Shown: positions 23,427 through 34,713 of the stretch, one piece after another
How the letters are laid out: each line of letters starts with the position of its first letter
How positions within the stretch are numbered: position 1 is the stretch's first letter
Assembly: GCA_903851385.1 (NCBI GenBank)
Contig: CAINOC010000067.1
Span: 1 to 37,590 of the forward strand
Source of the DNA: an uncultured Chlorobiaceae bacterium
GTDB taxonomy: Bacteria; Bacteroidota; Chlorobiia; Chlorobiales; Chlorobiaceae
Direction of reading: 5' to 3'
Length of the DNA stretch: 37,590 nucleotides
The notes under the pieces: model-generated
The model's database searches: none
Told to the model about the DNA's origin: nothing
The model's input: the letters and a program-made list of their open reading frames with translations, nothing else
Program-made: the position numbers and the translations under genes

Positions 23427-26400
23427 TCAATTTCCTGAAACACGTGCCGGATCATGAACATTTTTTTCGAACGAAGCCATAACAGCTTCATCACCGGTGA
23501 TCCCTGCAGCCTTGATTTCGGCCATAGCATCGAGAACCCTCTGGTAATCGTGCGATATGACTTTGACGAAACGCTGGCGGAGAAGGTCACTGTCATCAAG
23601 TATTGCGCGGCCGAGTTCGCTTCCTGTATAGACGACATGCCTTTCAATCATAGAGTGAAGTTCTGCAAGCTCCAGCGGGTCATCGACAGAATAAAGACCG
23701 ACCATATCATGGTTGCAGTTTTCGGCAAACGTACCGTCTGCATCGTACACATAGGCTATGCCGCCCGACATGCCGGCAGCAAAGTTTCGTCCGGTTTTTC
23801 CAAGAATGATAACGGTTCCGCCTGTCATATATTCGCAACCATGATCACCGATAGCTTCCACAACAGCTTTCAGGCCGCTGTTACGCACACAAAAACGCTC
23901 TCCGGCCATGCCTCTGATAAAGGCTTCTCCGGAAGTTGCGCCGTAAAAACCGACATTGCCGATGATGATATTCTCTTCGGGCACAAAAGAAGATTCTTTT
24001 GACGGATAGACAACAATCCGGCCACCGGAAAGCCCCTTGCCGACATAGTCGTTGGCGTCACCTTCAAGTTCAAGGGTCATCCCATTGGGAATAAATGCGC
24101 CGAAACTCTGACCGGCAGAACCGGAGAATTTCAAATGGATAGTGTCGTCAGGCAGTCCGGCAGATCCATACGCTTTAGTAACTTCATAGCCGACAAGAGT
24201 ACCGACCACCCGGTTAGTGTTTCTGATGGTAAGTGTGGTGGAGACCTTTTCTTTTCTCTTGATAGCCGGTTCACAAATGGAAAGCAGCATGGTACGGTCA
24301 AGACTCTCGTCAAGACCATGCTCCTGAGCAATGGTGCAGTAACGGGTTTCCTGTTCGTCAGCCTCTGCCTTGTAGAGAATCTTGGACAGATCAATACCTT
24401 GAGCTTTCCAGTGATTGACTGATTTTTTCATGGAAAGAATTTCGGTATGACCGACAAGTTCATTAATTGTGCGGACTCCGAGACGCGCCATGTACTCCCT
24501 GACGCCTTCGGCAAGAAAGCGCATGAAGTTTTCAACATGCTCCGGTTTACCTTTGAAATTCCTGCGAAGTTCCGGATTCTGGGTAGCAACACCAACTGCA
24601 CAGGAATCGTCCTGACAGCAGCGCATCATAACACAACCCATGACGACAAGAGTAGTTGTCGCAAAACCGAACTCCTCAGCACCGAGTATGGCAGCAATAA
24701 CAATATCTCTGGCAGTTTTAAGCTGACCATCTGCCTCCACTACAATGCGGCTGCGCAGATTGTTGAGAACGAGAGTCTGGTGCGCTTCAGCAAGACCGAG
24801 TTCCCACGGCATGCCTGCATGCATGATACTTGAAACCGGCGACGCACCGGTTCCGCCATCGTGACCACTGATAAGCACAACATCAGCATGAGCCTTGGCA
24901 ACGCCAGCAGCAATAGTTCCCACGCCAACGGTAGAGACAAGCTTTACGTTAATGCGTGCCGTATGGTTGGCATTTTTAAGGTCATGAATAAGCTGCGCAA
25001 GATCCTCAATTGAATAAATATCGTGATGAGGTGGTGGCGAAATCAAACCGACACCGGGTGTTGAGTGACGAACCTTGGCTATCCACGGATATACTTTTGA
25101 GCCTGGAAGCTGTCCGCCTTCACCGGGTTTTGCACCCTGAGCCATCTTGATCTGGATCTCATTGGCGCTGGCAAGATATTCACTGGTAACACCGAACCTT
25201 CCGGAAGCAACCTGCTTGATGGCCGACATTTTTGAGTCACCGTTGGGTTCTTTGTGGAACCTCGCAGGATCTTCGCCGCCTTCACCGGTATTGCTCCTGC
25301 CTCCAAGCCTGTTCATGGCAATGGCTAGAGTTTCATGAGCCTCCTGACTGATGGAGCCGTATGACATGGCTCCGGTCTTGAACCTTTTGAAAATGGCCTC
25401 AACCGGTTCAACCTCTTCAAGCGGTACCGGCTGCTCACTGAAATTGATATCCATCAAGCCGCGGATCGTGCAAAGATGCTCGCTCTGGTCGTCTATAAGG
25501 TTCTCATATTTTTTAAACATCTCATAGTTGCCGGTTCTGCATGAGTGCTGCAGAACATGGATTGCTTCGGGGCTGAAAAGATGATATTCACCGTTATAAC
25601 GCCATTTTCTTTCACCTCCGGCTTCAAGGCCGCGATTAACCTTATTGCCTGTCGGAGGAAATACCGATTCATGCCGTTTGCGGACTTCTTCAGCCACTAT
25701 ATCAATGCCAATGCCTTCAATACGGGTAGGCGTACGGGTAAAATAGGCGTCAACAAGCTGGGTATTGAGACCGACGGCCTCAAATATCTGTGCGCCCCGG
25801 TAGCTCTGGATCGTTGAAATGCCCATTTTCGCCATGGTTTTCACAACACCCTTGACAGCTGCCTTGATATAATTTTTAACGGCGCCCTTTTCATCCAGTT
25901 TTACCTGGCCTGACTGGACAAGCGAATGGATTGTTTCAAACGCCATATAAGGATTGATCGCTCCTGCTCCGTAACTGATCAACATGGCGAAGTGATGCAC
26001 AGCCCTTGGCTCAGCTGATTCAAGCACCAGACCGACCTTTGTTCTTATACCGGCATTGATAAGGAAGTTGTGCAGTCCTGAAACAGCAAGCAATGCAGGA
26101 ATTGGGGCACGGTTTTTTTCAATCTCTCCCTTATCGGAGAGAATAATAATATTGACACCCTTGCTTGCAGCCTTTTCGGCATGGCGGTAGAGATCCTGCA
26201 TGGCAGCCTCAATTCCTTTGCCGCCTTTGGATACATCGTAAAATATTGGAAGCGTAACTGCTCGAAACCCTGGTTGATCAATGCCCCTGATTTTTTCGAG
26301 GGACTGGTTGGTCAAAATAGGATGGGGCAAGCGGATCCGACGACAATTCACCTCGGATGATTCAAGCAACTGCCCTTCAGTACCAAGCATGACCATTGTT

Positions 26401-28040
26401 GAGGTTATAAGCTCCTCCCTGAGGGAATCAATCGGGGGATTGGTCACCTGGGCAAAAAGCTGCTTGAAATAATCGTATAAGAGCTTGGATTTATTTGACA
26501 GAACCGCCAAGGGAGTATCGTTACCCATGGATCCTACAAGTTCCACCCCTTTTTCGCTCATCGTCTTTATCTGGAGATAGATATCTTCCTGGGTATAGCC
26601 GAACACCTTCTGGCGCGCCGTCAGGCTGTACTTGTCTTCATCAGGGTTTTTAAGCTGAGGGTGATCTTCCAGAGCTTCCAGATCAATCATATTCCGTTCG
26701 ATCCACTCTCCGTAGGGTTTTTCACTGGCAATGGTCTGCTTGATCTCTTCATCGGAGATGATTCGGCCTTCAACCGTATCGACGAGGAACATCCTGCCTG
26801 GCTGCAGACGGTCCTTCTTGAGGATCCGTTCCGGTGCAATGTCAAGCACCCCGACCTCTGAAGCCATAATAACAAGGTCATCCTTTGTGATATAGTAGCG
26901 TGAAGGACGAAGCCCATTGCGGTCGAGTACGGCGCCAATCTGCACACCATCGGTAAATGTTACCGATGCAGGCCCATCCCATGGCTCCATTATACAGCTG
27001 TGGTATTCGTAAAATGCTTTTTTCGTCGGGGACATTCCATTGTTGCCTGACCATGGTTCAGGAATAATCATCATGGCAGCATGTGCCATAGAACGGCCTG
27101 AAAGAACGAGAAACTCGAAAGCATTGTCGAGAATGGCAGAATCGCTCCCATCCTCAAGTATAACCGGCTTGATATCTTCAAGAGCGTCACCGAACACTTT
27201 TGAACGGATGTTTTTCTCCCTTGCATTCATCCAGTTGACATTACCCCTGAGCGTATTAATTTCGCCGTTATGGCTTAAATATCTGTACGGGTGCGCCCTG
27301 TCCCAGCTAGGAAACGTATTCGTGCTGAAACGAGAGTGCACCATGGCAATGGCACTTTCCATATCAGCATCATGCAGTTCAGGATAAAACTCTCCAACCT
27401 GCTCTGGCAGGAGCATGCCTTTATAGACAATAGTTCTGCCTGAAAGACTTGATATATAGAAATAGCTGCTTCCAAGAAGACCCGCTGTATATTTTACCCG
27501 TTTTGTGATGCGGCGACGAATGATGTAGAGCTTTCTTTCAAATTCAAGTTCAGAGGTAATCTCCTTTCCCCAACCGACAAAAAGTTGCTTGACAACCGGT
27601 TCTTCAGATCTCGCTGTATGACCAAGGGAGTCATTGCAGGTCGGCACTTTTCTGAAACCGAGACATTTCTGACCTTCAGCCTGTATCATCTGGCGGCAGA
27701 TATCTTCGATTGCACGCCGTTGTGATATATCCGGCGGAAGAAAAAGCATGCCTACACCATACTGTTTTTCCGGGGGAAGCTCAATATTTCGTTCAGCACA
27801 AACCTTACGGAGAAACTTGTCTGGAATCTGAAGAAGAATTCCTGCTCCATCACCGGTATTCTTTTCACACCCGGAGGCTCCGCGATGTTTGAGGTTTTCA
27901 TTTATTTTTAAGCCCTGCTCTACAATTTCATGGGACTTGACACCTTTGATATGGGCAACAAACCCTACACCGCAGGCATCATGCTCAAACTGAGGATCAT
28001 AGAGCCCCGCATTTAACGTAACGTTCATATTTTCAGGCAC
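23427..28040 (-). CDS. gltB: Glutamate synthase large (alpha) subunit
   Basis: 1537-residue alpha subunit. The class II glutamine amidotransferase domain begins at the catalytic cysteine C23 ([14 protein letters not shown]), exposed by removal of the short propeptide. The FMN domain holds [13 protein letters not shown] and the HDGGTGASP block, and the 3Fe-4S motif is [19 protein letters not shown]. The C-terminal GXGXG beta-helix domain contains [13 protein letters not shown] and [11 protein letters not shown]. Start choice is open: GTG at 28040 or ATG at 28028, with no strong ribosome site at either. The gene is followed by gltD and preceded by gpmA on the same strand. All catalytic elements are intact. 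Confidence 0.97.
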   Translation of the reverse strand: MPENMNVTLNAGLYDPQFEHDACGVGFVAHIKGVKSHEIVEQGLKINENLKHRGASGCEKNTGDGAGILLQIPDKFLRKVCAERNIELPPEKQYGVGMLFLPPDISQRRAIEDICRQMIQAEGQKCLGFRKVPTCNDSLGHTARSEEPVVKQLFVGWGKEITSELEFERKLYIIRRRITKRVKYTAGLLGSSYFYISSLSGRTIVYKGMLLPEQVGEFYPELHDADMESAIAMVHSRFSTNTFPSWDRAHPYRYLSHNGEINTLRGNVNWMNAREKNIRSKVFGDALEDIKPVILEDGSDSAILDNAFEFLVLSGRSMAHAAMMIIPEPWSGNNGMSPTKKAFYEYHSCIMEPWDGPASVTFTDGVQIGAVLDRNGLRPSRYYITKDDLVIMASEVGVLDIAPERILKKDRLQPGRMFLVDTVEGRIISDEEIKQTIASEKPYGEWIERNMIDLEALEDHPQLKNPDEDKYSLTARQKVFGYTQEDIYLQIKTMSEKGVELVGSMGNDTPLAVLSNKSKLLYDYFKQLFAQVTNPPIDSLREELITSTMVMLGTEGQLLESSEVNCRRIRLPHPILTNQSLEKIRGIDQPGFRAVTLPIFYDVSKGGKGIEAAMQDLYRHAEKAASKGVNIIILSDKGEIEKNRAPIPALLAVSGLHNFLINAGIRTKVGLVLESAEPRAVHHFAMLISYGAGAINPYMAFETIHSLVQSGQVKLDEKGAVKNYIKAAVKGVVKTMAKMGISTIQSYRGAQIFEAVGLNTQLVDAYFTRTPTRIEGIGIDIVAEEVRKRHESVFPPTGNKVNRGLEAGGERKWRYNGEYHLFSPEAIHVLQHSCRTGNYEMFKKYENLIDDQSEHLCTIRGLMDINFSEQPVPLEEVEPVEAIFKRFKTGAMSYGSISQEAHETLAIAMNRLGGRSNTGEGGEDPARFHKEPNGDSKMSAIKQVASGRFGVTSEYLASANEIQIKMAQGAKPGEGGQLPGSKVYPWIAKVRHSTPGVGLISPPPHHDIYSIEDLAQLIHDLKNANHTARINVKLVSTVGVGTIAAGVAKAHADVVLISGHDGGTGASPVSSIMHAGMPWELGLAEAHQTLVLNNLRSRIVVEADGQLKTARDIVIAAILGAEEFGFATTTLVVMGCVMMRCCQDDSCAVGVATQNPELRRNFKGKPEHVENFMRFLAEGVREYMARLGVRTINELVGHTEILSMKKSVNHWKAQGIDLSKILYKAEADEQETRYCTIAQEHGLDESLDRTMLLSICEPAIKRKEKVSTTLTIRNTNRVVGTLVGYEVTKAYGSAGLPDDTIHLKFSGSAGQSFGAFIPNGMTLELEGDANDYVGKGLSGGRIVVYPSKESSFVPEENIIIGNVGFYGATSGEAFIRGMAGERFCVRNSGLKAVVEAIGDHGCEYMTGGTVIILGKTGRNFAAGMSGGIAYVYDADGTFAENCNHDMVGLYSVDDPLELAELHSMIERHVVYTGSELGRAILDDSDLLRQRFVKVISHDYQRVLDAMAEIKAAGITGDEAVMASFEKNVHDPARVSGN

Positions 28041-28143
28041 AACTTTTCAAACAGTTTCAAAAAAAAGGCAGTCGACAGATCAAAGTGCAGAATATAAAAG
28101 TTTTTTAACAAAACAACCTAAAGCAGCAGTCGCCCCTGCTGGA

Positions 28144-28887
28144 CTAAGCTTTTCCCTGGCTGGCAACTGCATTCACAGCCTTCTGCAAGGCTTCCTGATC
28201 GCCGAGGTAATAACTTTTCAGAGCTTTGAGATCATCATCAAGCTCATAGACAAGAGGAATACCTGTGGGTATGTTTACACCGACAATATCGTCCTCGGAA
28301 ATATTATCAAGATATTTAACGAGTGCCCGCAAGGAGTTTCCATGTGCTGCAATAATAACCTTCTTTCCTTTGCGGATTTCGGGCGCTATTGTTTCATGCC
28401 ATAGAGGGAGAAAGCGATCAACGGTATCTTTCAGACATTCACTTAAAGGAATCTCCGATTCAGCAAGACCCAGATAGCGGGGATCTTCACCGGGATAGCG
28501 CTCATCAGTTTTTTCAAGTGCAGGGGGCGGGGTGTCGTAGCTTCTCCGCCATACAAGCACCTGCTCTTCTCCATACTTCTGAGAAGTTTCCGATTTATTG
28601 AGTCCCTGAAGGGCTCCATAATGTCGCTCATTAAGACGCCAGCTTTTAAAAACAGGAATCCACATCAAATCCATTGCATCAAGAACACTCCATAACGTCC
28701 TGATTGCCCGTTTCAATACCGAAGTGTAGGCAATGTCGAAAACAAACCCTTCATCCTGAAGGAGTTTGCCTGCATTTGCAGCCTCTTTCCTGCCCTGCTC
28801 GCTCAGGTCAACATCATACCATCCAGTAAAGCGGTTTTCACGATTCCATTGACTCTCTCCATGCCGCAACAAAACCAGTTTTATCAT
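28144..28887 (-). CDS. gpmA: 2,3-bisphosphoglycerate-dependent phosphoglycerate mutase
   Basis: 247-residue glycolytic/gluconeogenic enzyme interconverting 3- and 2-phosphoglycerate. The phospho-acceptor H9 lies in [20 protein letters not shown]. The catalytic block [17 protein letters not shown] and the second histidine in [16 protein letters not shown] are present, with the C-terminal [10 protein letters not shown] stretch. Length is standard for the dPGM class. It is about 100 bases upstream of gltB in the same orientation, but that gap leaves room for a separate gltB promoter. The ATG gives the canonical N-terminus. Confidence 0.96.
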   Translation of the reverse strand: MIKLVLLRHGESQWNRENRFTGWYDVDLSEQGRKEAANAGKLLQDEGFVFDIAYTSVLKRAIRTLWSVLDAMDLMWIPVFKSWRLNERHYGALQGLNKSETSQKYGEEQVLVWRRSYDTPPPALEKTDERYPGEDPRYLGLAESEIPLSECLKDTVDRFLPLWHETIAPEIRKGKKVIIAAHGNSLRALVKYLDNISEDDIVGVNIPTGIPLVYELDDDLKALKSYYLGDQEALQKAVNAVASQGKA

Positions 28888-29197
28888 AATGCGATCCCCC
28901 TTTTCTGGATATTTTTCTGTTCAGGAACTATTTTCCATAGTTAATTGGCCTGCAATTTAATATTCTCCACATCTTTTCTCAAACTTCATCAACTCCACTT
29001 TGCTAAAGTTTACGGATGAAGGCGTTGGATAGTTATACTAAGCAAGGCTTTTTCTAAGAAATGTCTATAGATTTATAAATCGAAATATGATATCTTAAGT
29101 AATTTTTGGCGAAGGATACCGGAGCCTCTTGTTTTTGGCTCCCTTCCACTCAGTGGTACGAATGATCTGTAAATGCTCTTATACTGATAAAAAGACA
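28888..29197. promoter_or_regulatory. Divergent intergenic region, gpmA / nitronate monooxygenase
   Basis: 310 bases between two genes that point away from each other, so both promoters should lie here. A hairpin GGAGCC/GGCTCC (29121-29142) with a T-rich loop sits about 55 bases before the downstream start and could affect its translation or mRNA. I see no clear -35/-10 pair. Confidence 0.45.
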
Positions 29198-30457
29198 ATG
29201 AACGTAGACAATTTCAGGTTACAATTAGGCGGAAAAGAATATGTGCCCATCATTATCGGTGGTATGGGAGTTAATATCTCAACAACCGAACTCGCTCTTG
29301 CTGCTGAAAAACTCGGCGGGATCGGCCATATTTCCGACGCCTTGATCGGTTATGTCTGCGACAGATTATTCAAAACATCGTATGTAGGCCGCAAAAGGAA
29401 ACATTACGCTGCATACAGCAACAACCCTGACAAATCCGCAGTCCTGTTTGACCTGGAAGAGTTAGCTGAGGCACAAAAAAAGTATATCGAATATACGGTA
29501 TCCCAAAAAACCGGTAAAGGCGCGATTTTTCTGAACTGCATGGAAAAACTGACCATGAACAGCTCAATCGAAACGCTTAAAGTCAGACTTTGTGCTGCCA
29601 TGGATGGCGGAATTGACGGGTTGACTCTTGCTGCCGGCCTCAACCTCCGTACTCTTGATCTTATTCAGGAGCATAAGCGGTTTCGTGATGTTAAAATCGG
29701 CATTATCATCTCTTCGGTCAGGGCTCTATCCATCTTTTTGAAACGGGCAATACGCCTTGATCGCTTGCCTGATTACATTGTAGTCGAAGGACCACTTGCA
29801 GGAGGTCATCTCGGCTTTGGAGCAGATGACTGGAAGAAGGTTGATCTTCAGAGCATCTTCACCGAAGTTCTTGCTTTTTTGAAAAAAGAAGAGCTGAACA
29901 TTCCGGTCATTGCTGCAGGAGGAGTTTTTACCGGTACTGATGCTGTTGATTATCTTAAAATGGGAGCTTCAGGCGTTCAGGTGGCGACGCGCTTTACCAT
30001 CAGCAAGGAATCCGGTCTGCCTGCAGAGGTCAAGCAGAACTATATCAATGCGCGAGAGGAGGATATCGTGGTCAATATGGCTTCAACGACGGGCTATCCC
30101 ATGCGGATGCTTACTGCATCGCCAACATTGCGCTATGCGATAAAGCCAAACTGCGAAGGACTTGGCTATCTCCTGGAAAACGGCGGAACATGCACCTATA
30201 TCAACGAGTATTACCAGGCACTTGCTGCAAGGAAACCCGGAGAACCGCTTGTTATCAAAGAGAAAACATGCCTCTGTACCGGCATGGCTAATTATGATTG
30301 CTGGACATGCGGCCAATTGACATACCGACTCAAGGAAACAACAAACCGGCTTCCAAACGGGAAGTGGCAGCTTCCATCAGCCGAGGATATTTTTCTTGAC
30401 TATCAATTCAGCCGTGACCACTCTATAAAACTCCCCAAACCGGAAACTATTTCTTAG
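29198..30457 (+). CDS. Nitronate monooxygenase-like FMN enzyme
   Basis: About 419 residues from the ATG at 29198 (MNVDNFRLQLGGKEY), preferred over the TTG further upstream because homology begins here. It is a TIM-barrel FMN protein of the NMO/FabK superfamily. The N-terminal FMN loop is PIIIGGMGVNIST, the phosphate region is VEGPLAGGHLGF followed by VIAAGGVFTGTDAVDYLKMGASG, and VQVATRF completes it. The usual reaction is oxidation of nitronates, or enoyl-ACP reduction in FabK; substrate here is unknown. The C-terminus has an unusual cysteine-rich tail (CLCTGMANYDCWTCG) that might bind a metal. The gene is followed after 85 bases by a membrane protein gene. Confidence 0.87.
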   Translation: MNVDNFRLQLGGKEYVPIIIGGMGVNISTTELALAAEKLGGIGHISDALIGYVCDRLFKTSYVGRKRKHYAAYSNNPDKSAVLFDLEELAEAQKKYIEYTVSQKTGKGAIFLNCMEKLTMNSSIETLKVRLCAAMDGGIDGLTLAAGLNLRTLDLIQEHKRFRDVKIGIIISSVRALSIFLKRAIRLDRLPDYIVVEGPLAGGHLGFGADDWKKVDLQSIFTEVLAFLKKEELNIPVIAAGGVFTGTDAVDYLKMGASGVQVATRFTISKESGLPAEVKQNYINAREEDIVVNMASTTGYPMRMLTASPTLRYAIKPNCEGLGYLLENGGTCTYINEYYQALAARKPGEPLVIKEKTCLCTGMANYDCWTCGQLTYRLKETTNRLPNGKWQLPSAEDIFLDYQFSRDHSIKLPKPETIS

Positions 30458-30542
30458 AGGATTATACGGCAGGAAACGAGTATCTTAAAGCAATAGGAAA
30501 CTTCCTTTTTGAGGGGTTGAAACCCGTCAATAAACTGCCGAT

Positions 30543-31565
30543 ATGAAACGAAAAGCAAGCTCATTTTTGTATACCGCGCTTCTGGCGATCATATTCATAA
30601 CGATTGTTTTCATCGTCAATCAGTTACATGCGGCAGCAAAGCTTTTCGATGCAATCCATCCTTATGCCGGCCTCGTTTTCCTTCTTTTCAGCATAGCATT
30701 ACTACTCGTTGCACTTTTTAAAGCAATCCGTTTTTTTTCAGTTCCGAAATCGCCACAGTTGCCGGAACAGGAGAGCTCCAAAGGAATGGATATCTATTCT
30801 GGCTATCTGGCCGGTAGATTACCGGTTCACTCCATGCATCCGGATGCTGCAAAACAGCAAAGGGATCAGCGCTGGGTTCGAACAAACCTCAAGTTTCTGG
30901 AGGTTGACTCTCTTAACATTACCAAGCAGATCGCCACAAAAAACTTTTTTGTAGGGGCTTTTGCCCAGAACACCTCGTATGGCACGACCACTTCACTGAT
31001 GAACAACTTCAAGGTGATATGGAGTATCTACACCATCCACAACCGCGAGCAGTACCTCGGAGAGTTTGTCAGCCTTCTCCGCTCCGTCTATGAATCTCTG
31101 CCTCTTTCTGATTTCAGAAAAGAGGAATTACCTGCCCATATCAAGCCGATTATACAGGCGTCGTTCAGCAATACACTCTCGACATTGCTGCCCGGGGGAA
31201 ACCTGCTGACTCCGTTTTTTCTCAATCTTTTTCTTGCGGGCTCAACCAACACCTATCTTACCTGCCTTGCCGGTATTATTGCAACCCACCAGTGTCAGGC
31301 AATGACGGAGATAGAAAAAAAGGAAATTATTCAACAAAGCATGTTTGAGGCATCATTCATGCTGAAAGAGATTATCAAAGAGTGCAACCCGATACTTTCA
31401 GTAACCATCAGCAAGGCAGTAAAAAACGCTGGTATGGATAGCCTTGACACCATCCCGCAAACAGCTGCAGGGGGTGGCATGGCTCAGGATATTGTTTCCC
31501 ACCTGGCAAGCTCACTGAAACAAATTATTCGGGAGAATATTGTTACCAAAAAGGACGAAGAATAG
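30543..31565 (+). CDS. Membrane protein of unknown function (two N-terminal helices)
   Basis: 340 residues. Two membrane helices lie near residues 8-30 and 42-66, followed by a long soluble or membrane-associated region with further hydrophobic blocks (LLTPFFLNLFLAGSTNTYLT, then LAGIIATHQCQAM). The arrangement recalls YcjF/DUF697-type membrane proteins, but I do not recognise the family with confidence. The glycine-rich TAAGGGMAQDIVSHL block near the C-terminus is notable. The gene follows the NMO-like gene after 85 bases and ends convergently with tadA. Confidence 0.75.
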   Translation: MKRKASSFLYTALLAIIFITIVFIVNQLHAAAKLFDAIHPYAGLVFLLFSIALLLVALFKAIRFFSVPKSPQLPEQESSKGMDIYSGYLAGRLPVHSMHPDAAKQQRDQRWVRTNLKFLEVDSLNITKQIATKNFFVGAFAQNTSYGTTTSLMNNFKVIWSIYTIHNREQYLGEFVSLLRSVYESLPLSDFRKEELPAHIKPIIQASFSNTLSTLLPGGNLLTPFFLNLFLAGSTNTYLTCLAGIIATHQCQAMTEIEKKEIIQQSMFEASFMLKEIIKECNPILSVTISKAVKNAGMDSLDTIPQTAAGGGMAQDIVSHLASSLKQIIRENIVTKKDEE

Positions 31566-31567
31566 GT

Positions 31568-31600
31568 ACTATAGGGCCTATAGGACTTATAGGGGCTATT
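31568..31600. repeat. TATAGG-rich direct/inverted repeat between convergent genes
   Basis: CTATAGG-G-CCTATAG is an inverted repeat (31569-31583). It is followed by CTTATAGGGG, so the TATAGG unit occurs three times within about 30 bases. It occupies the whole 36-base gap between the membrane protein stop and the tadA stop. Confidence 0.6.
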
Positions 31601-31601
31601 T

Positions 31602-32063
31602 TTAGGGTTTTTGGCGCAGCTCGCGGAAAAAATCCTGAAGCAGACTTTGGCACTTGTTCTCCATAATACCGCCAAATACCTCGGGCTGATGGTTGAGCTG
31701 AGCGCACCCTGTCACATTCATAACCGTCCCTGAAGCTCCCATTTTTGGATCATACGCACCGAAAACAAGCCGACCAACCTTTGCATTTACGATAGCACCG
31801 GCACACATCGGACAAGGCTCAAGAGTAACGGCCAGCGTGCAATCATTGAGATACTTGCTCCCGATCGTTGCCATGGCGGAAGTCAAAGCAATCATTTCGG
31901 CATGAGCTGTAGCATCGCATAAGGCTTCAACCTGATTATATCCTTTCCCAATAACGTGACCGTTACTGTCAAGCACAACCGCTCCGACAGGAACTTCTTT
32001 TCGCTCAAATGCTTTTATTGCCTCACGGAAAGCGAGCTCCATGCAATAGGTCAGTTCCATCAT
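31602..32063 (-). CDS. tadA: tRNA-specific adenosine deaminase-like protein TadA
   Basis: About 153 residues from the ATG at 32063 (or 32060). Family members start with the MELTYCMELAFREAIKAFE type of N-terminus, so the open frame further upstream is not used. It is a cytidine/adenosine deaminase-fold zinc enzyme: H54-A-E56 in CDATAHAEMIAL and C84-P-M-C87 in LEPCPMCAGA bind zinc. NQ in GKGYNQVEA and the C-terminal FFRELRQKP match TadA, which makes inosine at position 34 of tRNA-Arg. A different nucleoside deaminase cannot be excluded. The gene is divergent from sucC with a 147-base shared upstream region. Confidence 0.87.
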   Translation of the reverse strand: MMELTYCMELAFREAIKAFERKEVPVGAVVLDSNGHVIGKGYNQVEALCDATAHAEMIALTSAMATIGSKYLNDCTLAVTLEPCPMCAGAIVNAKVGRLVFGAYDPKMGASGTVMNVTGCAQLNHQPEVFGGIMENKCQSLLQDFFRELRQKP

Positions 32064-32209
32064 AATTATTAAATAAATATTGTTCTGTTCGCGCTCAAGG
32101 ACTTTACCGTAATCGTAATTTTCATTATACTGTGCTCTTTGCGCAATTTCGGGGTTTCCCCGGGGCATTACTAGTGCAAATTGTCGTCAGTAACCCAATA
32201 CCCAACAAT
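32064..32209. promoter_or_regulatory. Shared upstream region, tadA / sucC
   Basis: 146 bases separating divergent starts. Promoters of both genes must lie here or inside. The proteins can be extended into it as open frames, but conserved N-termini argue against that. I see no clear operator. Confidence 0.4.
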
Positions 32210-33385
32210 ATGAACATTCATGAATATCAAGGCAAGGATATCCTGAGAAAATTCGGGGTTGCCGTACCAAAAGGAATTGTAGCGTATTCGCCAGAAGAAG
32301 CAAAACAGGCCGCTGAGCAGCTTTTTGCCCAGCAGACCAGCCCTGTGGTTGTTGTTAAAGCCCAGATTCATGCCGGAGGCAGGGGTAAAGCAGGTGGGGT
32401 AAAGCTTGCCAAATCACCTGAGGAGGCCTTTGATATTGCCCAGGAACTGATTGGCAAGACCCTTGTTACCCATCAGACAGGACCTGAAGGCAAAGAGATC
32501 AGACGCCTGCTTGTTGAAGAGGGCATGAATATTGAAAAAGAGTTTTATGTAGGCATCACGCTTGATCGGTCAACGTCAAGAAATGTTCTGATGGTTTCGA
32601 CTGAAGGCGGCATGGAAATTGAAACTGTAGCTGAAGAGACTCCGGAAAGAATCTTGAAAATCCAGATTGATCCATTGTACGGGATACAGGATTTTCAGGC
32701 ACGTGAAGCTGCATTTTTCCTTGGTCTTAAGGATGATCAGTTCCGGAATGCCGTCCGTTTTATATCCGCACTCTACAAGGCATATACCTCGATTGATGCG
32801 GCAATTGCTGAAATCAACCCTCTGGTAGTCACCAAAGAGGGAAAAGTACTGGCACTTGACGCCAAAATCAATTTTGATGACAACGCACTCTTCCGCCATA
32901 AAGATTTTCTTGAACTGAGGGACATCAGCGAAGAAGATCCTTTTGAAGTGGAAGCCTCAAAATCAAATCTCAACTACGTCCGCCTTGATGGCAATGTTGG
33001 CTGTATGGTTAACGGCGCAGGACTTGCTATGGCTACCATGGACATGATCCAGCTCGCTGGCGGCAAACCGGCGAACTTCCTTGATGTTGGTGGTTCAGCA
33101 AGCCCTCAGACTGTTGAGGAGGGATTCAAGATTATTCTGAGCGACAAAAACGTCAGGGCAATTCTTGTCAACATTTTCGGCGGCATTGTTCGCTGCGACC
33201 GGGTTGCTGGAGGCATTATCGAAGCCGCCAGAAAGATTGGCCTGCACCTGCCGGTTATTGTAAGGCTCGAAGGCACAAACGCTCTTATTGCACAAAAAAT
33301 GCTTGATGATTCAGGATTGAACCTCATTTCAGCCAACGGTCTGCGTGATGCGGCTAAAAAAGTACAGGCAGCACTGGCATCTTGA
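32210..33385 (+). CDS. sucC: Succinyl-CoA ligase (ADP-forming) beta subunit
   Basis: 391 residues from the ATG at 32210 ([16 protein letters not shown]), the standard SucC N-terminus. The ATP-grasp domain shows [37 protein letters not shown] and EINPLVVT. The CoA-ligase domain shows [28 protein letters not shown], and [10 protein letters not shown] with the phosphate-accepting loop. The enzyme links succinate and succinyl-CoA, in green sulfur bacteria in the reverse TCA direction. The alpha subunit gene (sucD) is not adjacent, since the next gene is over 600 bases away and unrelated. A strong terminator follows. Confidence 0.97.
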   Translation: MNIHEYQGKDILRKFGVAVPKGIVAYSPEEAKQAAEQLFAQQTSPVVVVKAQIHAGGRGKAGGVKLAKSPEEAFDIAQELIGKTLVTHQTGPEGKEIRRLLVEEGMNIEKEFYVGITLDRSTSRNVLMVSTEGGMEIETVAEETPERILKIQIDPLYGIQDFQAREAAFFLGLKDDQFRNAVRFISALYKAYTSIDAAIAEINPLVVTKEGKVLALDAKINFDDNALFRHKDFLELRDISEEDPFEVEASKSNLNYVRLDGNVGCMVNGAGLAMATMDMIQLAGGKPANFLDVGGSASPQTVEEGFKIILSDKNVRAILVNIFGGIVRCDRVAGGIIEAARKIGLHLPVIVRLEGTNALIAQKMLDDSGLNLISANGLRDAAKKVQAALAS

Positions 33386-33410
33386 ACTGAAACGACCTAA
33401 TATAAACGCC

Positions 33411-33443
33411 AAAAACCCCGCATTTGCCATGCGGGGTTTTTTT
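33411..33443 (+). terminator. Rho-independent terminator after sucC
   Basis: CCCCGCAT (33416-33423) and ATGCGGGG (33429-33436) form a perfect 8-bp stem with a five-base loop, preceded by A5 and followed by T7. Confidence 0.93.
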
Positions 33444-34030
33444 GTCAGCATTTTCTCTATCAGTTTTACCAAAAAGTTCCTTCCCTACCCCCTCAATTAC
33501 AAAAAAAATCAAAAAAATATTTATTTATTTGCAAAGCCATAACGGCTTAAAATTTAAGCTTTTGGAGCTTATTTTTAATTATTAATTAAAAATAATAACA
33601 AGTTTGTATGATTAATTTTATTGTTTTTAAACGCAATATGTTTTAAAATACAATCAATAAAAGAAATGCTGGAGCAGGCCGTCGTTAATTTTTTTAATAT
33701 ATAGAAAATATACGCGATCGAAGTTCAGCTTTTTTTTATCGTTACCCCCATGCATTCATAAGTAGGTTTTTAGTTAATTTTTTTCATCTTAGCACCCTTT
33801 TGGTGTTGAGGAAGTATGTCTTGCTGTCTAAACTAATAGATAGCATCATCTACTTGTGGGCCGTTTAGCATTGATGTATCACAATGCTTGTTTGCCTTAT
33901 CTGGATGGTATGGATTTTATTATAGAATCTATATCTATTCTGAGCAGGGTAATTAAGTCCTTGAGAATTCGTACAAGCCAATTAGTTGTTTGTAATACCC
34001 CTAAATAATTACAACGGCCTTACTGTCAAG
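33444..34030. other. Long AT-rich intergenic region
   Basis: About 590 bases, very AT-rich to 33680. It includes the near-palindrome GCTTAAA-A-TTTAAGC (around 33545-33560) and several A/T runs. There is no coding signal. Between 33780 and 33960 the composition is more balanced and a structured RNA is conceivable, but I see no recognisable motif. Confidence 0.5.
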
Positions 34031-34681
34031 ATGACCAGAAAAATCCTCATTTTATTGCTATTTTTTGCACTTCTTTTCGGAGAACATGCTCATGCAGAGG
34101 AAGTGCCAGATAAAGCTTATTTTGCCTCTGAAGAAGCAGACACCTCTGTTCATGAGGTGGCAGACTGGATAGTCAATTCAAACGATAATAAAGAGATGCC
34201 ATTTATTATCGTTGATAAAAAGCAGGGGCAAATTTATGTCTTTAAGAAAGAGGGTCTAATCATAGCAGCGGCTCCGATACTTGTTGGAGAAGCAATTGGT
34301 GACTTTTCACTTCCCGGCATTGGAAACAAAAAGCTCTGCGATATTAAACCTCATGAGCGAACCACTCCTGCCGGGAAATTCCTTGCCAGACGAGGGTTGA
34401 ATTCGGATGGTTCGGAAGTAATCTGGGTTGATTTTGAAACGGCCATAGCCATTCATACTGTATCCTCAAATAACCCCAGAAAACGTAAAATACAACGCCT
34501 GCAATCTCTTTCAGCTAAAGAAAAAAGAAGTACGCTTGGGTGCATAAATGTTACAAATGAATTTTACTTTTCAGTCATTAGCCCTTTGTTTGCCAAACGA
34601 AACGGCTTAGTGTATATACTCCCTGAGACTATGCCTGCAAATAAGTTTTTTAACCTTGAATGTAAAAATACTGGTAGTTGA
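34031..34681 (+). CDS. L,D-transpeptidase-like (YkuD) secreted protein
   Basis: 216 residues from the ATG at 34031, which directly precedes a signal peptide (RKILILLLFFALLFGEHAHA, cleavage near A22). The catalytic pattern is AIAIHTVS (H142) followed by RSTLGCINVT with the nucleophile C171, the S/T-x-G-C-x-N motif of L,D-transpeptidases. The GQIYVFKKEGLIIAAAPILVG and TTPAGKF blocks fit the domain. Periplasmic cross-linking or anchoring in peptidoglycan is expected. The upstream open frame back to 33986 is rejected as coding because the signal peptide would be buried. It converges on a Sel1-repeat gene with a 32-base gap. Confidence 0.85.
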   Translation: MTRKILILLLFFALLFGEHAHAEEVPDKAYFASEEADTSVHEVADWIVNSNDNKEMPFIIVDKKQGQIYVFKKEGLIIAAAPILVGEAIGDFSLPGIGNKKLCDIKPHERTTPAGKFLARRGLNSDGSEVIWVDFETAIAIHTVSSNNPRKRKIQRLQSLSAKEKRSTLGCINVTNEFYFSVISPLFAKRNGLVYILPETMPANKFFNLECKNTGS

Positions 34682-34713
34682 AGACCGGCTTGTGAACCGT
34701 AAAGAGATCAACC

